Of a DNA stretch of 40,717 nucleotides, positions 19,704 to 29,291 are shown piece by piece. Every line of letters begins with the position of its first letter. The first letter of the stretch is position 1. This DNA comes from Chara braunii (lineage: Eukaryota > Streptophyta > Charophyceae > Charales > Characeae): assembly GCA_003427395.1 (NCBI GenBank), contig BFEA01000180.1:1995049-2035765 (forward strand). The letters are read 5' to 3'. Below the pieces are notes generated by a model. It did no database searches. It was not told the origin of the DNA and saw nothing but the letters and a program-made list of their open reading frames with translations. The position numbers were made by a program, and so were the translations under genes.

Positions 19704-20930
19704 CGGTAACTAGGTCCACTACTTTCCCCGTTTCATCCNGACAGAGAGATAATTATCGATTCTCACTAAGGCGAAAATTTCACGAAGAGGTAAGTAGTCA
19801 ATTCTTGGTTGGTTTCTTTCACTTGTTCACGCACAGTCAACCAAAATTAATGCCATGCACGTCCAGGTTGATTCTGAACTGTACTCTTTTTAATACCCTC
19901 ACTTGAAGCAATGTGCCACTCATCGATTTGAGGACCTAGGTTCGACTGAAGCCATCGCACTCAACCGTTGAATCAAACCATCTTTACCCCAACAAACAGG
20001 TCGTCTTAGAGACGAAACAGTGAAGGTGAGAACGGTGAAAATTGAAGATAATAATGTCCAAAAGGGACCGAAGGCGAGAGTAAGTTTTCCTTATCTGTTC
20101 AGTGCGATCATATAACGTTTCTCATTCGACTCGTTACCAGTCAACTACCATCCCCAGCATCAAACATATGCTCGCAGAGAAATCACGATTATTGATTTGA
20201 AGCATATAACTCGAAGTAGCCAAGTTTTCACTCGTACAATCAGGATTAACGACAGTCACCCTGACTCCTGTCTCGCATCGGGGCTGACTCCAAATGTACT
20301 AGCCCATAAGTCCCTCACTCATTCCGTCCTCACTAGCTAAATCCAGCGAGAAGGGCTCCGGACAGCGGACGGACTCACACAAAAGAGAACAAAACCGAAG
20401 TCGCCTATTAGAGACTAAACAACGCCCACCACGAGCATTCTCTAGCAGAAGTGGAACCGACAAACATTTTCTTGGAGAGCTTGCAAGAATACTGATGGCG
20501 TCACCCACGCTGCCCTCCCCTTTTTCGTCTCCGTATCGGCTAGGCGTAGAGAATGAGAGAGCCTGNACCGTCAGAGCAGCAGGCTGGAAACAGGTTGAAG
20601 AGCCGTTAGGGCCAAGCTATCGACCCTGATCAGTGCCAGTCACGTCTAGCNAGTGCGAACCGTGCACTCACACCTCTCCCGGCTTCTACCACGAGAAACA
20701 TACCTTTTTCTTGACTTCCCGCCCAGACACAGACCTTCCCTAATCCGTTTTCAGCATGCTCTGCCCATACACGCTCAATTTCATCTTCTTCACTCATTTG
20801 TCTCTCTTCTCCACTATTTCTGCCTCTCACCGCTCAATGGCCTGAACCTTTCGTCACCCTGATTTGGCTTCCTGGCCAGTTCTCAACAGGACCTCAACTC
20901 TCTCTCTCTCTCTCGATCATCCATTTCAGT

Positions 20931-20931
<1 letters not shown>
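19704..20931. other. LTR interior downstream of + strand TATA
   Basis: No gene is recognised. A second donor-like GTGAGA follows GTGAAG near 20026, and a small CGTCT-TAG-AGACG hairpin lies near 20004-20016. The minus-strand open frame 20299-20508 is identical in the right copy apart from Ns, but is not otherwise supported. Confidence 0.35.

Positions 20932-20998
<67 letters not shown>
20932..20998. repeat. CT microsatellite, left LTR
   Basis: Roughly 33 CT units, against about 11 in the right LTR (39575-39596). This length difference accounts for the 44-bp change in offset between the two repeats. Confidence 0.95.
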
Positions 20999-20999
<1 letters not shown>

Positions 21000-21983
21000 G
21001 TCCCTCCGTCACATTGCCACGCTCGAATCTTACGCAACGAATGGGCACGAACCTCTCTCTTGATTGCTCGTTTAAGAGAGTTATAGCAATGACCCTCCTG
21101 TCTCCCTAGGTTCTCACGCACCTCCGTACTACCTTCCCATGTGTCAAGTCGAACTGACATCAGTCATGCACATGCAAGTGTTCTCTCCTCTCTCTTTTGA
21201 CCGTGACCCCTTAGCACTCTTCNAGTCANGTTATCACGGATTCCCCTGCTTGCGCTTGGATCNACTNGACTTCTCACTNGTCCCATACNGGACAGCAGGT
21301 GGCTGCAGTCCGTGAGCAAGCAATAGGTAGTTGGTCTGGGTCCAAAACAAAGGAGAAGTCNTAGTTGGCGCATGGCGAGTAGGTCAAGTGACGACCTCTT
21401 CTATGCACCNCGGGTTACCTTTTTTCTTGATGGATACTGCTTCCCCNCTTCTGGCAGAATCTCTCCCCTCTTGTCCTCTCGTCACTGCAGTGGGCGCATC
21501 ACGNCACGTAAGTGTGGGGACAGCGGTTGACATCAGTCGCACACCTCCAGCGCGCGTCCCGCTTTGCTTTCTCTGTGTCTCTCTTTTGCCGCCCCCTTCC
21601 TCATCGTCTCAGATCCTGCCATGTGCAGCCCGTGTTCCGCGCGCATCCCGATCACTCACTTCCCTCATGCACTTGCACCGTAATTACTTAGCGAGTGAGC
21701 GAGAACCGCTCCGAAAACAGGTNGCTCTGGCGAAAAGCGCAAGAAGATACGATGACTGATCACTCGCCGAGTGACAAAAAAGNAAACTCNTGAGGGAGGT
21801 NACTCTGGCACAGCATTAAAACTCGCCGCGGCTCAACAGACACTAGATGCCTTGAGCGGGTGGGGGCAGCGGTTGACGTCAACCATATCTCGCAAGATCG
21901 TTGCTTACCNGTACTGCNTCTNCNCTCGTTGACCTCCCAATCACCTCTTCTCGACCCCGCTGTCCGTCTCAGCCTCGGTCCCC
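20999..21983. other. LTR interior with many Ns, no gene recognised
   Basis: Several Ns fall at the same positions in the right copy (for example 21223 and 39821, 21263 and 39861), pointing to shared consensus building. Open frames are short and unsupported. Confidence 0.4.
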
Positions 21984-22611
21984 TCNCTGCCGCGAGTTCA
22001 CTTCGGGACCGCACTCCACTGGGCNTGCCAACGGGTGGTTTCGACGNATCTGGTCCAGTCCATGCCAGGACTGGACATCCGCCTCCCTGTCACTCATCTC
22101 GGACTCCCCTTCAGAGTCCAGATCATTGTGTTGTACCTCTCTGTCAGTAGTCCCTGTCGATGAGTCGTCCTCGTGGTAAGTGACCGTTACCCGCATGCTT
22201 GCAGTCACCTCATCCCGCCTGCACCTTCGTTCGGCCCTGTTGCGAGCTTCGGTAACAGCGGCCTGCAATCCTTCGTTCCTCNTTATTTCCTGCTCTTTAC
22301 CACCGCACACGTTAATTTTTAACNTCACCTCCCCGTCAGGCTTACCGTAGGTCAATAGAGTCTCCACTACGGTACCTTTCTCGTCCTCTCTCTCCCACAT
22401 CCACCTGTCTCTTATACACATCTAGATGTGTATAAGAGACAGCTTTACCACCGCACACGTTAATTTTTAACGTCACCTCCCCGTCAGGCTTACCGTAGGT
22501 CAATAGAGTCTCCACTACGGTACCTTTCTCGTCCTCTCTCTCCCACATCCAGGAATACTTCATGTATCTCGGCCAGTAACCACGCAGACCATTGCGGTTC
22601 GCTATACCCAC
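21984..22611 (-). CDS. Hypothetical acidic ORF in the LTR, split by a sequencing adapter
   Basis: Two minus-strand open frames (22342-22611 and 21984-22421) repeat the peptide WMWEREDEKG. Removing the 148 bp of adapter plus artificial duplication (148 = 3x49+1) puts them in one frame of about 159 codons, with the first ATG near 22563 (about 143 codons). The right LTR resolves an N at 21986 as T, giving a TGA stop. The predicted protein has a basic stretch (RNRAERRCRRDE) followed by an acidic Ser/Asp/Glu-rich C-terminus. I recognise no family. Peptides read through the adapter are not biological. Confidence 0.35.
22295..22551. other. Assembly artefact: 109-bp duplication either side of an adapter
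   Basis: Bases 22295-22403 and 22443-22551 are the same sequence (one N at 22324) at an offset of 148 bp, separated by the 38-bp adapter plus one base. This is what a mis-joined mate-pair read produces, not a genomic tandem repeat. Confidence 0.9.
22405..22442. other. Nextera/Tn5 mosaic-end junction adapter (contaminant)
   Basis: A perfect 38-bp palindrome formed by the reverse complement of AGATGTGTATAAGAGACAG (22405-22423) followed by that 19-base Tn5 mosaic end itself (22424-22442). It equals the junction adapter of the Nextera mate-pair protocol. Read through on the minus strand it yields the well-known spurious peptide VSYTHLDVYKRQ and an MCIRDR start. Confidence 0.98.
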
Positions 22612-23217
22612 TCAGAATAGCCAGCCCTCGTCTGGTAGACAGCGCAGCACAAACCGTTAACTTCCAATAGCACGCTANTCCTCTACCCGAGCTCGCAGTA
22701 CAGACAGTACCACCAGGCTACCGGCCGTAGACGATACCCCGACTCCTAGGAGAGAAAGAGAGAGTCTCGCTCTCACGATACTCCAATACTCCACGACTTA
22801 CCCCCTCACTCTCTTTATGGGCTAGCCACCCATCGGGGTCCAAAAGTTCAGGTNGTCCCTGATTAGANTAATAATAAAAGATACAATTTAACGAGAAAGA
22901 AAAGAAATGCAGGACATAATATCATCAGCCGGTGCACTAAACAGGACTTACCAGGCCACCACTAAACGCTAGTCCCTGTNAAAATGACCACGGGCCTGAA
23001 ACAGAAGTCCCATAATGGTACACTGANGGAGCTCCTTTTCACTTAAAACAAAATTGTCGGCCTACCCCTATCGGGTACTCGTGTCCGATGGCAAGGAGGG
23101 GGCTTATGACCCTCCATGGGGGGTGATAGGCCTCCTNCCGATGCGGTCGCGGGTCACCCTCTTTTGAGGTCCTACAGCGCGACACTCAGTCGAACAGGCT
23201 TGGTGCATGTTGTATAN
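22612..23217. other. LTR interior (presumed), no gene seen
   Basis: No gene is recognised; five single Ns. Lies beyond the part of the repeat that can be compared with the right copy. Confidence 0.4.
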
Positions 23218-23720
23218 GAGGGGTCAGCCCACTCAGGCCACAATACCCAGCTCAAGCTCGGGTTTCCAACCGTTGGCTTTCCTATGAAATGACTGACCGA
23301 AAGGTAAACTGACTCTGACAATTCGTGTGAAAAGAAAGCTAAATAGTAATATCAATAATAACAATGATAATAATTTCAAGAAAAGAAAAGATGGCACTCC
23401 GAAACTCTTCCGTGCAGCAGCATCAGCTGAATAGCGATACGCGTCCACACACAAATCTAAAACCCGTTTTTCAGCCTTCCCCCCCCCCCTTTTCACAACT
23501 ACTGGTCCTACCGCACGGGGTTCATATGAGCAGGTCCGGTACAGGTGACATACGAGGGGTCGGGCCAGCCTAAGCCGTCAGACCGTAATCACAGTCCAAA
23601 ACCTGAACCGTCGGCCTCCCCTCCGAAGTGACAGAACCCCAACAAAAATGGAAAACCGCATCTGAAAATCGGTAAGTTATTAATGATAATAATAATAGTA
23701 ATAATAATAATAATAAGAGA
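23218..23720. repeat. Two-copy 336-bp diverged duplication with microsatellites
   Basis: GAGGGGTC at 23218 and at 23554 starts two alignable copies (CCNGCCTNAGGCC..., then ...AACCGTYGGC...). Each leads into an AAT-type microsatellite at a similar distance (about 23346-23375 and 23682-23717). Confidence 0.65.
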
Positions 23721-24323
23721 AAAGGAAAACCCAAATGATACAGTGGACAACCGTTGCTGGATTACTCCGGACTAAGGCAACGGCCCTGATCCGCGTGCCG
23801 ATCAGGCGTTTCGTTCCTGTTTTCTCTTTTATTTTCATTTCCATATTTTCTTTTTTCTCCTCCTTTGCTCAGTTTTTCCTTTCCGACAGCTACCTGTTTT
23901 CGTGCACCTAACCCATAACTCTGTAGAGGGGCGCTTGGCGTGCAGTTGAAAAGACTGAGCCAGTCTTCTCACCTCCGCGTCCCAGGGCGAACCCGGCGGC
24001 TACCACGGCTACTGGCCAGGTGTGCTCTATTGTACAGCAGGGCGCCGAGTCTGCGTGGATCAATGGAAAACCCTGTGGCACACCTTTTTGTTGAGGCAAG
24101 CACCAAACAGGGTCGGTCCACGTCATGGTACAGCCCGGGTACCAGGGAACTTAATTCTGGAACATACCCATAGGCCCCCCCCATAGGCCGCGACACCGGG
24201 ACAAGGGGCCGATATCAGGCAGGGACCTGGTACACAGAGGAGGGTCGGGACATCGCGCCCTCCGACATAATACCAAACCCCCACCCTGCGTCCCCGCTGG
24301 GTCGAAATGGATTACGCTTCCAG
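23721..24323. other. Spacer upstream of a + strand TATA box
   Basis: No gene is recognised. Several weak open frames on both strands lack domains. Confidence 0.4.
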
Positions 24324-24330
24324 TATAAAA
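24324..24330 (+). promoter_or_regulatory. TATA box upstream of + strand ORF
   Basis: TATAAAA in a GC-containing context (CTTCCAGTATAAAACCAGCG), 429 bp before the ATG at 24759. Nothing else on the + strand between it and the ORF looks coding; the interval is pyrimidine-rich, compatible with a 5' UTR or intron. Confidence 0.45.
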
Positions 24331-24431
24331 CCAGCGTAAGCAAGCAGCACTCTCATTCATTCCTACTTGTGACTTGCGGTAGCATCCATACTGTGCCTCA
24401 GCGCAATCAGTTTTTTGTTTTCCCTTCAACA

Positions 24432-24446
24432 CTTGCCCCCCTTCTT
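24432..24446 (-). other. Candidate polypurine tract of element 3
   Basis: On the minus strand this reads AAGAAGGGGGGCAAG, followed directly by TGTTGAAGGG. A purine run abutting TG, downstream of integrase on the coding strand, is what the 3' LTR boundary should look like, and TGTTG pairs imperfectly with the LTR end CGACA at 16629. The right-hand LTR does not extend far enough in the window to confirm it. Confidence 0.4.
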
Positions 24447-24758
24447 AACGCTCATCCTTCTTCTTAGCTTTGCGTTAGCCGTCTCTCTCTGCGTCAATCT
24501 TCTTTTTCGACGTTAGTTCCCCCCCGGCGTTAGCCTTCTTCTCAGCGTTAGTTCTCTCTCTCTCGGCACTAGTTTCCTTTTTCCCTCTTGTCGCGTTGTA
24601 ATCCCTTACATCAAGGGTAGTTTTCCTTCTTCCTTCTTCTTTAATAATTCCTTTGTCCGTAGTGTAGATCCTGCTCTCACATTATTCTTAGGTCGTAACC
24701 CTCAATTTTATATCACCTATTCTCTTATCTCCCTCTTTGAGGCCACTCATTTTACATC

Positions 24759-25229
24759 ATGCCTGAGGCGAGTCGCGGACAGGGTAGAGGAAGGGGAGGT
24801 AGGACAGGGAAGGCTAAGGAGGAGCCACTGGCTAGGGCAAGGCGCGATTATAGTTCAGAGGAGGAGGAGGAAGAAGAGCCAAAAGGCTATGCGCATCTGA
24901 GGCCTTATCCGCGTTATCCACTAACAGGATGGTACGAGAAGACTGCATCCCCAGACAGGATGGAGTACCTCCGAAAAAAATTCAATGCACGCTACGACAC
25001 ACCCAGTGCTTCTTCTCCTCCTTATATCCCCAGAGCTCCTTCCACCCCTGCCATGAGCAAGGCCATAGCGCCAGCTCCACCTTCCTCTGTCCCATGTGTT
25101 GTCTCGTCACCTCATCACCATAGTCATTGTATTTTCTTTTGTATCTTCTTTCTTCTCTTTCTTTTCCAGATTGAGCTCATGGCCATCTTTTATGTCTTAT
25201 ATAAGCATGATTTGTTCTTAGCTTTCTGA
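24759..25229 (+). CDS. Hypothetical basic-acidic protein, antisense to element 3
   Basis: A 156-codon frame starting MPEASRGQGRGRGGRTGKAK: an RG-rich basic start, a DYSSEEEEEEE acidic run near residues 30-40, then PKGYAHLRPYPRYPLTGWYE and DRMEYLRKKFNARYD, which look like folded protein. The last 40 residues after PSSVP turn hydrophobic and low in complexity and are probably past the real end or an exon boundary. The codon content of the first 100 residues looks coding. I do not recognise the family. Its place between integrase and the presumed 3' LTR, on the opposite strand, resembles antisense or extra ORFs of large plant LTR elements; it could equally be a fragment of another element's gag. 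Confidence 0.45.
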   Translation: MPEASRGQGRGRGGRTGKAKEEPLARARRDYSSEEEEEEEPKGYAHLRPYPRYPLTGWYEKTASPDRMEYLRKKFNARYDTPSASSPPYIPRAPSTPAMSKAIAPAPPSSVPCVVSSPHHHSHCIFFCIFFLLFLFQIELMAIFYVLYKHDLFLAF

Positions 25230-25504
25230 GTCTGATTTCGGCTCATAAAAATTTCAGTTCACAGTCCACTTTATAGCGTCCCAGGCTTGAGAGTTTGGCT
25301 TCCTTAAGGCCGGGGATGCAGGTTAATGGTGAACCAGGTCGCTTGTCGGACACCAAATAAAATTTAAGAAGGATTTTCGTCTACTTGTTTGACTCGTTCT
25401 GGTGCTCATTTCTTGTATGAAGGTTACCTTAGCTCTTGATCAGGCATCTGTGCAGGGGTGTGTCCCAGTAACGAGGGCACTCACTTTGTCTGCCATGCTG
25501 GGAA

Positions 25505-25690
25505 TGGACCATACCAAACCCTTTTTCTGTCTCTCTGGCTTGAGTGAGACGTCTTCTCAACTTCTCAAGCACCTGATGGGGATACCAAACCCTGTTTTCT
25601 TTCTCTGGTCTGAGTGAGGTGTCTCCTCAACTTCTTAGACAGGAGGAAAAGGATACCAAACCCTTTTTTCTTTTCTCTGGTCTGGGAACT
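25505..25690. repeat. 71-bp tandem repeat, three copies
   Basis: ATACCAAACCC recurs at 25511, 25582 and 25653 (period 71), each followed by TTTTTCT...TCTCTGG and TGAGTGAG..GTCTYCTCAACTTCT. Confidence 0.85.
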
Positions 25691-26548
25691 TCAGATAAAT
25701 TTTTGTATACCTACAAAACAGCGAGTCCCACAGACATCAGATCCCCAGCAAGCAGACCCTTTGACAACCAGCAGTCAAGCAGTAACAAATTAAAATAAAA
25801 CCCATAAATAAAATAATAAATAATAAATAATAAAAGTCACATAACAACTCTTCACGCCCAAGATTTATTGATTACCTTAGTTTTGGCCCACCACTGGCCA
25901 GAAATGTCGGACGTCCCGTAAGTCTGACATACCTTATTCGGCCCACCTTAGGCCAGGACTAGTCAGACCATTTGTCTTGACAGCCCCTTTGACCTGCCTT
26001 CAGGTCAGGACCAGCATACCCACTACTCGAGTATGATAGCCATTTAGCACTCTCGCCAAGACACCCAGACTATAGCGGGTCTGGTCACCCTGTGACAGTA
26101 GACCTCCCGTCAATCAAACTGTCCTGAACCCGGATTTGACCACTGCGGTCGGGGACCGGCTCACCCACCAGTTTTTGGCCAAGGGCGCTGGCTGCCCCGC
26201 CCAGATTTTCGAACGTAGGACTCGGTCAAACTACGATTCAAGGCTCTGGCGAACCTTACTGGATTGCATCCTCTAACTGCGGTAGGGTTCCAGCTGACCC
26301 CTTTCAACCTCATAGGTCAGACCCCCGGAGTCTTAGCCTCAGTTGACTACGGAATTCGACACTCGCGTCAGGGACTTGCCGACCCCACCAGATTGCAACC
26401 TACTGCGGTAAGGCTCTAGCTGTGCCCTGACAATCAATGCATCCTTAGGTTTAGAGAAGAAGATACCCCAGACACAGACAATCAGACAAACAAATCATAA
26501 CCTACAAGCAAACTGCCCACGCCCCATAACAGAACAAACATTTCTCAA
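25691..26548. other. Spacer with diverged repeats, no gene seen
   Basis: A block with ACTGGATTGCATCCT..AACTGCGGTAGGG and a related ACCAGATTGCAACCTACTGCGGTAAGG recurs about 150 bp apart (26259 and 26387 regions). No coding signal. Confidence 0.5.
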
Positions 26549-26765
26549 GAGACGTCCCATCAGCCTCAAGAGACACTGAGCAGCAACATGATAACCAGCA
26601 CCAAGCCCTTACATGAGACCTCCCATCAGTCTCAAGAAGGATACTCAGTGTTGGCCCCAAAGAGGTCCCTTCCCTCAGCTGGGAATTTTCTTTTCCAAGA
26701 GACGTCCCGTCAATCGCAAGAAAATACTGAAATGCTGATCTCAGAGAGGTCCCTTCCCTCTTCTG
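26549..26765. repeat. Short diverged tandem repeat, 2.5-3 copies
   Basis: GAGACSTCCCRTCARTCKCAAGA starts units at 26549, 26615 and 26699; the last two also share AGAGAGGTCCCTTCCCTC. The opposite-strand frame (26502-26795) encodes a repeated GTSL motif and is not convincing as a gene. Confidence 0.75.
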
Positions 26766-27191
26766 AGTGAACGTTGACAATTTAGTCAGAGGCACGAAGT
26801 TCTTCTGCTGACAACTCTTAGTCAGTCAGAACTGAACTTCTCTATGCTCATCATGCTTCCTCTTTATCATAAAAAGGAATATTGAATACATCTCTTGTCA
26901 TGCCACAACCATGAGTTCTCTAATCTTGACACTGCGTCAATTCTCACGAAAAACTGTATCTCACAGTTATTCCCCACTCTCAGGGACTTGAGACTCGTGG
27001 ATCGACTGTAGATTGTATCAAAGAAATAGTCTTATTAACTTTTGTTGCTTGCTGAAACAGAAAATGAATTGATATGCATAAAATCGAAATGCTGAAATGA
27101 CCATGCATAATTGATCACTGTCTGCTAAGAACTCAGTCTTATTGTCTCATTGTCTTACGATACTTTTTCTCTCAGTTTTCTGGAACTGCTC
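26766..27191. other. Spacer downstream of integrase, no gene seen
   Basis: Unremarkable AT-rich sequence between the integrase stop and the repeat block. Confidence 0.4.
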
Positions 27192-28691
27192 TCACTTAGA
27201 TGACTGACCTTTCTTCCCTCTCCTTGAGGTTACTGTAGGAATCAGATCTGGGTCTCTGAATATGAACTTACGAAGTCTCGATCCTGACACCATGTCATGA
27301 ACCCTGGATCCATCCATCTCTGAAATCTCATTAACCTTGCCCTCTGCTTCCCCCGTGATTCTGTAAGGACCAAGCCATCTAGGCTTCAACCGTTTGGTCC
27401 ATTGAGTCTCAAGTGAACTATCAAACAGAAGGGCAACATCCCCAATCTTCAATTTTTTTTTTCTTATATATCTTTTCTTGTTCCATCTCTCCTGATCTGA
27501 TAATCTGCTGGATGTCATTCTCTCTGCATCATCCATCACTGCTTGATCAGCTTCTGACATCTGCCTTATTCTGATCTGGAGGAGCTCTGAAATGGAATAG
27601 TCTCTGTCACTTTCTTTACTTGACCATGTCTTGACAATACTCTCAATAGACAACGTAGCATATCGATCATACCATAGAGTAAATGGTGCATAGTCAGTAG
27701 TCCTTTTGACTGTGATGTTATCAGCATGTATAGCAGCTCTTAATACTTTTGGCCAGTTGCTGAGATTTTCTTCACACCACTTGGCCAATGAGTCTTTCAA
27801 AGTTCTCTGACCTCTTTCAACAGGCGCATTCGCTTGAGGATGGTAAGTAGTCACATACCGAATTCGGATACCCAACCTGAGTATGGTTCTTCTGACAACC
27901 TCCTTTCTAAATTATGATCCTCTGTCTGAGACAAATTCTCTGATAAAAGGATACCTGAGAAAGACTTCTTCTATCGAATCAGCCACCTGCTCGGTTGTCT
28001 TCCTTTTCAGAGTTTTTGCCTCAACATATCAAGAGAAATTATGTCTCATGTTTAGTATATATCTCAACCCGCCCTTGCCTGGAGGCATAGTGATGAGATC
28101 TAAATGAATTTTGCTTTCTGGTTCTACCAGAATAGTGAGAAATAAAGGTTCAATCATTCTCGTGGTAGACCTCTTCTGACATAACACACATGATTTACAG
28201 TATCTGAAAATCACGTCTCTCATGCCAGACCAGAAGTAGAGTTTGACAGTCTTGGAGTAGGTTGCCTCAGCAATCTTGTGGCCACCTGCAACCCCCTCGT
28301 GTAGAGCAACAATTATCTCTAACTGTTTTTCTTTACCACAAACCACTCTTAGTGGAGGTAGGCCTCTCTTACCATCCACAAAGAGATGTCCCATTTTTAG
28401 CCTGAATTTCTTCCTTGAATTCTTACAATAATACTCTTTTAGCTGATCTTTTTTCATCTTTTTGTCAATCTCTTGATAATTTTCATCATATTCTTCAGAG
28501 AAGAAAAAAAATTCTTCCTCCTTCTTTTCACTTTCTTTTTCTTCCTTTGAGCCAGAGTTTTTTCCAATTTCATGAGCAGTCGCTACTGCATTAACTCTAG
28601 CATACCAATCATTTGGCTCATCACCTTCTTCTTTCCCGAGAATCGACTCATAAACATATGCATTAGAGATCTGTCCCCATCTGTCTCTCTC
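27192..28691 (-). pseudogene. pol: Integrase of element 3, two in-frame stops
   Basis: One continuous frame. After an acidic linker comes the zinc-binding HHCC domain (LHEGVAGGH ... CKSCVLCQK), then the catalytic core with its first Asp in KIHLDLITM, the second in FVSDRGS and the Glu in APVERGQRTLKDSLAKW. The C-terminal part includes KPRWLGPYRI, typical of the gypsy integrase tail; there is no chromodomain. Stops are TGA at 28031-28029 (where a Trp is usual, before YVEAK) and TAA at 27914-27912 (right after SDRGS, where Gln or Glu is usual). No frameshift is seen. In the family this enzyme inserts the cDNA into host chromatin. This copy cannot be translated whole under the standard code. Confidence 0.85.
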
Positions 28692-28706
28692 TTAAGGCTA
28701 CAAACT

Positions 28707-29291
28707 TCACTTGTAGGAGTGTGTTGCTTCATAATCCTCATCATCTATCTCATTAAGAAAATTATAAACATAAGTTGATTCTTCAATCGTTTCTTTTACA
28801 TTTTCTTCCTCTTTTTTTCTCCACTCAATCCGGCTTAGACCATCTGCTCTGTTCTTTTCAGTGGGTTTTTTTTCCAACTTAAAATCATACGTCCAGATGA
28901 AGGTGATCCACCTACTGACTGTTGGATCTACCTGTTGGTGCTTCTTAATGACACCTATCACAGCAGATGCATCAGTCCTTAGGATGAACCTCCTTCCTAG
29001 CACGTAGTGCCTGAAGCACCTGAGGCTATGGATGATCGTCAGTAGTTCTTTTCTAAATTGGGTGTAACCTCTCTCTGTAAAATTGAGGGTCCTGCTCTCA
29101 AATCTCAGAGGTCTTTCCTTCCCATTTTCATCTTTCTGGATAAGCACACCGCCTAAAGCAATTGGTCCTCCATCTGCCTCAATGATGAAGGGTCTTGCCT
29201 CCTCATCATCATAAAATGGCACTCCCAGCACTACACCACCATCTTTTAGTTTCTCCTGCAGAGTTTCTGCAGCGGCTTGTCTTTTATCATT
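28707..29291 (-). pseudogene. pol: RNase H domain of element 3
   Basis: Same frame as RT and integrase, directly after a TGA at 29294-29292. The motifs of the gypsy RNase HI are present: PFIIEADGGPIALGGVL (first Asp), a central SRTLNFTERGYTQFRKELLT block (Glu), and RTDASAVIGVIKK (Asp). WITFIWTYDFKLEKKPTEKN and ADGLSR close the domain as usual. It then meets TGA, TAG and TAA within six codons (28709-28692) before the integrase linker. It degrades the RNA of RNA-DNA hybrids during reverse transcription. Confidence 0.85.

Larger units (their letters stand above)
16629..22119 (-). repeat. Left copy of the long direct repeat: 3' LTR of element 3 (minimum extent)
   Basis: It matches 35241-40717 with offsets of 18598 to 18642 that change only at a few indels (a 26-bp insertion in the right copy near 38010, a longer CT microsatellite in the left copy). 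Homology starts exactly at (TT)GTCGCAC where the right copy meets the primer site. Identity is visibly lower from 16629 to about 18900 and nearly complete after that. The end at 22119 is set by the window edge on the right copy, not by loss of homology. Confidence 0.8.

Noticed and set aside
19925-19985. Possible tRNA-like or SINE head on the minus strand (TGATTCAACGG A-box-like, then GGTCCTCAAATC)
   Set aside because: The B-box match is poor and no cloverleaf could be drawn; too weak to annotate.
22342-22611. Minus-strand ORF containing VSYTHLDVYKRQ and the MCIRDR-start ORF at 21969-22421
   Set aside because: These peptides are translations of the Tn5 mosaic-end adapter; the flanking identity is an artificial duplication.
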